Of a stretch of DNA of 64,000 nt, positions 57,126 through 64,000 are shown piece by piece (position 1 is the first letter of the stretch; every line of letters starts with the position of its first letter). The notes below the pieces were generated by a model that searched no databases, was not told where the DNA came from, and worked only from the letters and a program-made list of their open reading frames with translations. A program made the translations under genes and the position numbers. The stretch comes from Phytohabitans aurantiacus. GTDB taxonomy: Bacteria; Actinomycetota; Actinomycetes; Mycobacteriales; Micromonosporaceae. The stretch covers positions 558,001-622,000 of the forward strand of contig NZ_BSDI01000007.1 in NCBI RefSeq assembly GCF_027923225.1, read 5' to 3'.

Positions 57126-57737
57126 ATGAGCCCCGACACACCGAGCCGCCGGCGCGGGCAGGAGCTGGAAGACGCCCTGCTCACCGCCGCGTGGAGCGAG
57201 CTCATGGAGGTCGGGTACGGGCGGTTCACCATCGACGCCGTGGCCACCCGGGCGGGCACCAGCCGGCCGGTGATCTACCGCCGCTGGCCCGACCGCGCCG
57301 AGCTGGCGATCGCGGCGGTGCGCCACCACGGCAGCCAGCTACCGGTCGTCACACCCGACACCGGCTCGGTACGGGAGGACCTGCTGGAGCTGCTGCACAG
57401 CGCCGCCACCAACCGCGCCGACGTGGGTGTGCTCTTCGGTGTCCAGATGGGGCAGTACTTCGCCGAGACCGGCCGCACGCCCGCCGACCTGCGCGCCGAG
57501 CTGCTGAGCGGACGGCAGCAGCCGTTCGGCATCGACGAGGTGCTGCGGCGCGGCGTCGACCGGGGCGAGATCGACCCCGCCCGCCTGACACCGCGCATCG
57601 CCAATCTGCCGATGGACCTGCTCCGCCACGACCTGCTCATGACGCTGCGACCGGTGCCCGACGAGACCATCGCGGAGATCGTCGACGACATTTTTCTGCC
57701 GTTGGTGCGGCCGGCACCGATGAGTTCGCCTCGGTAG
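57126..57737 (+). CDS. TetR/AcrR-family repressor
   Basis: A 203-residue regulator. The DNA-binding helices read ELEDALLTAAWSELMEVGYG, RFTIDAVATRAGTSRPVIYR, RWPDRAELAIAAVRHH. The ligand domain (about 70-195) includes VREDLLELLHSAATNRADVG and LPMDLLRHDLLMTLRPVPDE, as in TetR_C_16-like drug-responsive regulators. ATG 57126 is preferred to GTG 57117, which lies inside the operator. It represses the divergent DHA2 exporter and probably itself. A hydrolase gene follows 50 bp downstream and may be co-regulated. Confidence 0.9.
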   Translation: MSPDTPSRRRGQELEDALLTAAWSELMEVGYGRFTIDAVATRAGTSRPVIYRRWPDRAELAIAAVRHHGSQLPVVTPDTGSVREDLLELLHSAATNRADVGVLFGVQMGQYFAETGRTPADLRAELLSGRQQPFGIDEVLRRGVDRGEIDPARLTPRIANLPMDLLRHDLLMTLRPVPDETIAEIVDDIFLPLVRPAPMSSPR

Positions 57738-58540
57738 CGTCGTCATACCCGCGTAACCCCAACGACGAGACGCGAGGAGCAACCACCATGAGCGCGACCG
57801 GCAACTACGCCCAGGTCAACGGCCTCAACATGTACTACGAGACGCACGGCGAGGGTCGGCCGCTGATCCTGATCCACGGCGGGCTGATGTCCGGCGAGGC
57901 GTTCGGCGCGACGATCACCGCGCTGGCCGAGAAGCGCCAGGTCATCCTCCCCGACCTGCAGGGCCACGGCCGCACCGGCGACATCGACCGGCCGATCGAC
58001 CCCGACCTGATGTGCGACGACATCGCCGCGCTGATCGACCACCTGGGCCTGGACCGGCCCGACCTGATCGGCTACTCGCTCGGCGGCGCCGTGGCCCTGC
58101 GTACCGCGATCAAGTACCCGGAGAAGGTCGGCAAGCTCGTCTCCGCCTCGGCCAACATCCGGCGCGACGCGACCTACCCGGACATGCTCGTCCAGCAGAG
58201 CCAGGTCAACGCGGCGGCCGCCGAGTTCATGAAGGACACCCCGATGTACGAGCTGTACGCGCGGGTCGCGCCCCGTCCCGAGGACTTCCCGCAGTTGCTG
58301 CAGAAGCTCGGTGACCTGATGGCGAAGGACTTCGACCTGACCGAAGAGGTGCGTGGCCTCCAGGTGCCGACGCTGGTCATGGCCGCCGACGCCGACATGC
58401 AGCCGCCGAGCCACTACGTCGAGGTGTTCAAGCTGCTCGACGGCGGCCTGCGCGACGGTGGCTGGATGGGCGAGGGCCGGCCCAAGGGCGGTCACGCGCT
58501 GGCGATCGTGCCCGGTACGACGCACTACAACCTGGCCGAC

Positions 58541-60187
<1,647 letters not shown>

Positions 60188-60385
60188 GCGACACCACCAT
60201 CGGAGAAAGGAGTCTCCGCCCGCCGGGCAGTGCCTCGGGCGCGGGCGCGGATGGCGTCAACGAATCACATCCCCGCCACCGTAGCGCTGAACCGTTCGGG
60301 GGCGCCAACCGTTTTCTTGACAAAGGACGATCGAGAAGGAAGTCTGGGAGCGCTCCCATTTATAGATGTCGATTCAGGAGGGTTC
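60188..60385. promoter_or_regulatory. Divergent promoter region of the ABC-F and cellulase genes
   Basis: On the plus strand TTGACA (60317-60322) is a good -35 box for the cellulase. The operator at 60345-60358 would overlap the -10/start region, and AGGAGG precedes the ATG at 60386. On the minus strand the ABC-F leader contains a small hairpin (GGAGA...TCTCC), which could act as an attenuator, but the evidence is weak. Confidence 0.5.
60345..60358. promoter_or_regulatory. CelR/CebR-type operator TGGGAGCGCTCCCA
   Basis: A perfect 14-bp palindrome identical to the operator bound by the LacI-family cellulose regulators CelR (Thermobifida) and CebR (Streptomyces), where cellobiose relieves repression (established knowledge). 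It lies 27 bp upstream of the cellulase start, so cellobiose-inducible expression is predicted. It is the only copy I see in the window. Confidence 0.9.
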
Positions 60386-61813
60386 ATGAAACGCTCCGCC
60401 GCCGCCATCCTCGCGGCCGGCGCGGTGGCCATCGGTTCCGCGGCACTCGTCCTGCCGCAGGCGTTCGCCGCCGCCGAGGGATGCCGGGTCCAGTACACCG
60501 TCGCCAGCCAGTGGCAGGGCGGCTTCCAGGCCAACGTGCAGATCACCAACCTGGGCGACGCCATCAGCAACTGGTCGCTGGGCTTCGCGTTCCCGAACTC
60601 CGCGCAGCGGCTCACCCAGGGGTGGAACGCGACGTGGAGCCAGTCCGGCGCGAACGTGACCGCCACCAACGTGAACTGGAATGGCAACCTCGCGACCAAC
60701 GCCTCGGCGAGCATCGGCTTCACGGGCTCGTGGAGCGGCAGCAACCCGTCACCGGCGTCGTTCACGCTCAACGGCGTGGCGTGTACGGGTGGCGTGACCA
60801 ACCCGACCACCGGGCCGACCACCGGTGCGCCGCCGACCTCGCCCGCCGTGACCACGCCTCCCCCGCCCACCGGCACCACACCGGTCGCGATCAACGGCCA
60901 GCTGCGGGTGTGCGGCGTCAACCTGTGCAACCAGTACAACCGGCCGATCCAGCTGCGCGGCATGAGCACGCACGGCATCCAGTGGTTCGGCAGCTGCTAC
61001 AACAACAACTCGCTCAACGCGCTGGCGGGCGACTGGAAGGCCGACCTGTTCCGCGTCTCGATGTACGTGCAGGAGCAGGGATACGAGACCAACCCGACCG
61101 CGTTCACCAACCAGGTCAACAACCTGGTCGACATGGCGACCGCGCGCGGCATGTACGTCCTGATCGACTTCCACATCCTGACCCCGGGTGACCCCAACTA
61201 CAACCTGGATCGGGCCAAGACGTTCTTCGCCGCCGTGTCGTCCCGGCACGCCAACAAGAACAACGTGATCTACGAGATCGCCAACGAGCCCAACGGCGTG
61301 AGCTGGGGTTCCATCAAGAGCTACGCCGAGCAGGTCATCCCGGTGATCCGCGGCAACGACCCCGACGGCATCGTCATCGTCGGCACGCGCGGCTGGTCGT
61401 CGCTGGGCGTCTCCGAGGGCGGCAACGAGACCGAGGTCATCAACAACCCGGTCAACGCGCAGAACGTCATGTACGCGTTCCACTTCTACGCCGCGTCGCA
61501 CCAGGGCAACTACCGGGACGCGGTCAGCCGGGCGGCGAGCCGCATCCCGCTGTTCGTCACCGAGTTCGGCACCGTCGACTACACCGGCAGCGGCCCGTTC
61601 GACCAGGCCAGCAGCACGACGTGGCTCAACCTGCTCGACTCACTGAAGATCAGTTACGCGAACTGGACGTTCTCCGACCACACGGAGAGCAGCGCCGCGC
61701 TGCTGCCCGGCACCTGCAACGGCAGCAACTACACCGGCACCGGCGTGCTCAAGGCGTCCGGCCAGTTCATCCGCAGCCGCATCATGACCCCCGACAACTT
61801 CCCGACCAGCTAG
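60386..61813 (+). CDS. Secreted GH5 endoglucanase with N-terminal CBM2
   Basis: A 475-residue exported cellulase. A signal peptide (AAAILAAGAVAIGSAALVLP, cleavage near AFAAA) is followed by a family-2 cellulose-binding module (about 31-133; CRVQYTVASQWQGGFQANVQ to LNGVACTGG) and a Thr/Pro linker (about 134-172). The GH5 barrel follows, with acid/base Glu301 in YEIANEPNG and nucleophile Glu393 in FVTEFGTVD. It hydrolyses internal beta-1,4-glucan bonds in cellulose. The CelR-type operator and strong AGGAGG ribosome site precede it. With the CE1-CBM2 esterase it indicates plant-biomass degradation. Confidence 0.93.
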   Translation: MKRSAAAILAAGAVAIGSAALVLPQAFAAAEGCRVQYTVASQWQGGFQANVQITNLGDAISNWSLGFAFPNSAQRLTQGWNATWSQSGANVTATNVNWNGNLATNASASIGFTGSWSGSNPSPASFTLNGVACTGGVTNPTTGPTTGAPPTSPAVTTPPPPTGTTPVAINGQLRVCGVNLCNQYNRPIQLRGMSTHGIQWFGSCYNNNSLNALAGDWKADLFRVSMYVQEQGYETNPTAFTNQVNNLVDMATARGMYVLIDFHILTPGDPNYNLDRAKTFFAAVSSRHANKNNVIYEIANEPNGVSWGSIKSYAEQVIPVIRGNDPDGIVIVGTRGWSSLGVSEGGNETEVINNPVNAQNVMYAFHFYAASHQGNYRDAVSRAASRIPLFVTEFGTVDYTGSGPFDQASSTTWLNLLDSLKISYANWTFSDHTESSAALLPGTCNGSNYTGTGVLKASGQFIRSRIMTPDNFPTS

Positions 61814-61828
61814 ACCCGGCCCACCGCT

Positions 61829-61864
61829 GGCGGTGCTCACGTGCCTAGGTACGCGAGCACCGCC
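61829..61864. terminator. Bidirectional hairpin at the cellulase / response-regulator convergence
   Basis: GGCGGTGCTC (61829-61838) pairs perfectly with GAGCACCGCC (61855-61864). The 16-nt interior is itself nearly palindromic (CGTGCC/GGTACG). It starts 16 bp after the cellulase stop and its right part is the last codons of the response-regulator gene, so it can serve both strands. Confidence 0.7.
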
Positions 61865-62481
61865 AGTACCCGTCTGTGGTCGTCGTCGGACGGCGGCAGG
61901 TCGAGCTTGGTCAGGATGTTGTTGATGTGCTTGCTGACCGCCTTCTCCGTGATGACGAGGCGGTCGGCGATCGCCGCGTTCGAACGCCCCTCGGCCATCA
62001 CGGCCAGTACCTCCCGCTCGCGCGGGGTCAGCGTGGCGAGCTGTGAACGCCGCCGCCCGCCGCCGAGCAGCTGCGCCACCACGTCCGGGTCCATCACGGT
62101 GCCTCCCTCGGCCACCTGGCGTACCGCCTTGACGAAGTCACCCACCTCGCCGACCCGGTCCTTGAGCAGGTACCCCACCGCACCCGCGCCATCGGAGAGC
62201 AGCTCCTTGGCGTACACCGGCTCGACGTACTGGGAAAGGATCAGGACCGGCAGCGCGGGCACCGCGCGCCGGGCGGCGATCGCGGCCCGCAGCCCCTCGT
62301 CCGTGAAGGTCGGCGGCAACCGCACGTCGAGCACCGCGACGTCCGGGCGCAGCGCGGCCAGCGTCTCGGCGAGCCCATCGCCGCTCTCCACGGCCGCGAT
62401 CACGTCAAACTGGTACGCGGACAGCATGCGCACCATCCCGTCGCGCAGCAGCACGAGGTCTTCGGCGATCACGACGCGCAC
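61837..62481 (-). CDS. NarL/LuxR-family response regulator
   Basis: A 214-residue regulator. The receiver has acidic residues IAEDLV (Glu7-Asp8), phospho-Asp52 in VLDVRLPP and Lys in GYLLKDRVGE. The LuxR helix-turn-helix reads LTPREREVLAVMAEGRSNAA, IADRLVITEKAVSKHINNIL. The TFTDEG insertion after the phosphorylation site is typical of this actinobacterial subfamily. GTG at 62481 overlaps the kinase stop by 13 bp. The MMPL transporter upstream in the same direction is the likely target. Confidence 0.92.
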   Translation of the reverse strand: MRVVIAEDLVLLRDGMVRMLSAYQFDVIAAVESGDGLAETLAALRPDVAVLDVRLPPTFTDEGLRAAIAARRAVPALPVLILSQYVEPVYAKELLSDGAGAVGYLLKDRVGEVGDFVKAVRQVAEGGTVMDPDVVAQLLGGGRRRSQLATLTPREREVLAVMAEGRSNAAIADRLVITEKAVSKHINNILTKLDLPPSDDDHRRVLAVLAYLGT

Positions 62482-63692
62482 GGCAACTCCATCTCGATCA
62501 GTGTGGGACCGCCGACCGGGCTGCTGACCCGCACCGTCCCGTCGAACGCGGCCAGCCGCCGCTCGATGCCGCGCAAACCGGTGCCGCGGCTGGGATCGGC
62601 GCCGCCCCGCCCATCGTCGCGCACCCGAAGCACCACAGTGGACCCACTGTCCGTTATGGACAGCGCGATCCGCTCGGCGCGGCTGTGCTTGATGGCGTTG
62701 GCCACCACCTCCGACAGCACGAAGTACGCCGCCGACTCGACCGGCGCGGGCAGCCGCCGCTCCAGCCGCACGTCCAGGTCGATCGGGATGGAGCTGGCCA
62801 TCGCCAGGGCCTGCATCGCGCCCGGCAGCCCGCGGTCGGCGAGCATCGGCGGGTGGATGCCGCGTACCAGGTCGCGCAGCTCACCCATCGCCTCGCGCGC
62901 ACCGGCACGGGCGTCGGCCAGCATGGCGCGCGCGGTGTCCGGGTCGGTCTCGAACAGGTCCTCGGCCATCCCCAGGTTCATGGTCAGGGCGACCAGCCGC
63001 GCCTGCGCGCCGTCGTGCAGGTCGCGCTCGATGCGGCGCAGTTCGGCGGCGGACGCGTCGACCACGGCGGCCCGCGTCTCGGCGAGCCGCTCGACGCGGG
63101 CGGCCAGCCGGGTGGCCGCGGTCGGCGCCAGCAGCCACCGGGCCAGCCACGCCTCACCGGCCAGGTACCAGCGGGGCACCCCGTACGCCGCCAGGCCGAT
63201 GAGGATGCCGAGCGGGATCACCAGCCAGGCGGTGCGCTGGTCGTCGACCTGGATGCCCTGGTACGACAGGTCGTCGACGCTCGGCGGCAGCACCCACCGC
63301 ACCAGCGGCATCAGTACGCCCTGCACCGCCGCCGGCCACAGCCCGAACACCATCATGCCGATCAGCGCCACCGGCAGCTGGACGACCAGCCAGGCCAGGT
63401 CACGCCAGGTCGCCGGCTCGGTCAGGATGGTGCGCACCTTGCGCAGCAGGCCGTCCGGCAGCGGCGCGTACGGCGCGGGGACCGCCGGGGTGGCGCGGCG
63501 GCGCTGCACACCGGCCAGCCGGCGGGTCAGGCCGACCACCTCGACGAACACGGGCAGCCCGATCCAGACCAGGCTGAACATGAGCGACGCGACGGTCGCG
63601 AAGAGCAGCAGGAAGCCGGCCAGCCCGATGCCCGCGCTGACCAGCACCTGCCGGAACTCGCGCCACGCCCGCTCCCTGATCCCCTTCACCAC
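62469..63692 (-). CDS. Sensor histidine kinase with membrane sensor domain
   Basis: A 407-residue kinase. The N-terminal ~200 residues form the putative sensor module PF13796-like, with four or more helices (VLVSAGIGLAGFLLLFATVA, LVVQLPVALIGMMVFGLWPA, WLVIPLGILIGLAAYG). HisKA_3 follows with RDLHDGAQARLVALTMNLGM (His226). The HATPase has SEVVANAIKHSRAERIALSI and RDDGRGGADPSRGTGLRGIE. GTG 63692 has GGAGG upstream. It is co-transcribed between the MMPL transporter gene and its response regulator. Confidence 0.92.
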   Translation of the reverse strand: MVKGIRERAWREFRQVLVSAGIGLAGFLLLFATVASLMFSLVWIGLPVFVEVVGLTRRLAGVQRRRATPAVPAPYAPLPDGLLRKVRTILTEPATWRDLAWLVVQLPVALIGMMVFGLWPAAVQGVLMPLVRWVLPPSVDDLSYQGIQVDDQRTAWLVIPLGILIGLAAYGVPRWYLAGEAWLARWLLAPTAATRLAARVERLAETRAAVVDASAAELRRIERDLHDGAQARLVALTMNLGMAEDLFETDPDTARAMLADARAGAREAMGELRDLVRGIHPPMLADRGLPGAMQALAMASSIPIDLDVRLERRLPAPVESAAYFVLSEVVANAIKHSRAERIALSITDSGSTVVLRVRDDGRGGADPSRGTGLRGIERRLAAFDGTVRVSSPVGGPTLIEMELPCAS

Positions 63693-63708
63693 CGCTAATC
63701 CTCCCTGA

Positions 63709-64000
63709 TCACGCGGAGGGGGTGGCGACCAGTTCGCGCTCCGGGGCGGGCTCGGGTGCCGGACGGACGCGCGCCGGCCAGAACGCGGCACGGCCGAGCA
63801 GCGCCGTCAGGGCTGGCACCAACAGCCAGGACAGGACGAACGTGGAGACCACAATGCCTACCGCGACCGCGAAGCCCACCTGGGCCAGCGCCGGCGACAC
63901 CACCAGCGCCCCGAACGACGCCGCCAGGATCACACCGGCCGCGGCGACCGGCGGGCCCGCGTGGCGCAGGGCACGCGCCGCCGCCTCCCGGGCGTTGTAT
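63709..64000 (-). CDS. MMPL-family transporter, C-terminal part (5' end outside window)
   Basis: About 96 C-terminal residues of an RND/MMPL membrane transporter are visible, starting YNAREAAARALRHAGPPVAA. AGVILAASFGALVVSPALAQ, the last helices (VGFAVAVGIVVSTFVLSWLL, VPALTALLGRAAFWPARV) and a Pro/Glu-rich cytoplasmic tail follow. The frame runs off the right edge. It ends 16 bp before the kinase gene on the same strand. MMPL proteins export lipids or drugs; the cargo cannot be judged from this fragment. Confidence 0.85.
   Translation of the reverse strand, partial: YNAREAAARALRHAGPPVAAAGVILAASFGALVVSPALAQVGFAVAVGIVVSTFVLSWLLVPALTALLGRAAFWPARVRPAPEPAPERELVATPSA

Overview
This is a high-GC actinobacterial chromosome segment. 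The Actinobacteria-typical families (PadR-HAAS pair, DivIVA of Wag31 type, SigE-like sigma factor with a co-translated partner, SCO4848 family, F420-type luciferase-like enzymes, ABC-F, family-2 cellulose-binding modules) and the protein signatures point to Micromonosporaceae (Actinoplanes / Dactylosporangium / Phytohabitans type). That placement is inference. No rRNA, tRNA, CRISPR array or complete insertion sequence was recognised.

Layout. 1-5.1 kb: a partial gene, a small membrane protein divergent from a two-component system, then a PadR regulator with its membrane partner and a zinc-less quinone-reductase-type dehydrogenase. 5.5-9.3 kb: a BtrH-like papain-fold protein, a short-chain dehydrogenase relic, a NYN-LOTUS RNA-binding nuclease-like protein, a DivIVA protein and an autoregulated MerR regulator. 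9.3-14.1 kb: three luciferase-like monooxygenase (LLM) genes around a methyltransferase; one LLM is fused to a berberine-bridge-type FAD oxidase. 14.1-17.5 kb: an orphan SecD-head-like protein, a SigE-like sigma factor with a probable membrane anti-sigma, and a LuxR regulator. 17.6-30.3 kb: a divergent pair of very large secreted proteins (an FG-GAP/Cys-module protein and an Rhs-Hint polymorphic toxin with an unrecognised C-terminal domain), then a conserved gene of unknown function. 30.3-33.1 kb: a decayed zone with two pseudogenes, a 13E12/HNH endonuclease and two copies of a 76-bp palindromic element. 33.2-39.3 kb: VOC protein, membrane protein plus phosphatase, AdaA-AlkA alkylation repair, an MFS exporter, a YjbR protein and a LacI regulator. 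39.5-41.8 kb: a secreted CE1 esterase with CBM2, and a methyltransferase. 41.8-50 kb: an amino-sugar locus (ABC importer and ROK regulator divergent from GH89, MurQ and an amino-sugar kinase). 50-53 kb: a dialkylglycine-decarboxylase-like enzyme, GntR regulator and ureohydrolase. 53-64 kb: small membrane proteins and a lipoprotein, a 5'-truncated phosphotransferase, a TetR-controlled drug exporter, a hydrolase, ABC-F, a GH5-CBM2 cellulase under a CelR-type operator, and a two-component system next to an MMPL transporter.

The most unusual signal is non-coding. Four copies of an exactly 76-bp element (5173, 30270, 32886, 55530) are each built from four 19-nt modules. Modules 1 and 3 form a long hairpin, and module 4 is a second, competing 3' arm. 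Every copy lies downstream of a gene in the same relative orientation and is preceded by a C-rich, slippage-prone tract. Two other long perfect hairpins (35100-35185 and 50004-50061) also sit on stop codons; the second supplies the stop codon of both convergent genes. Together they suggest a family of mobile or structured 3'-end elements, possibly linked to Rho-dependent termination or RNA 3'-end formation. The second strongest candidate is the Rhs-Hint toxin at 22.4-29.2 kb.
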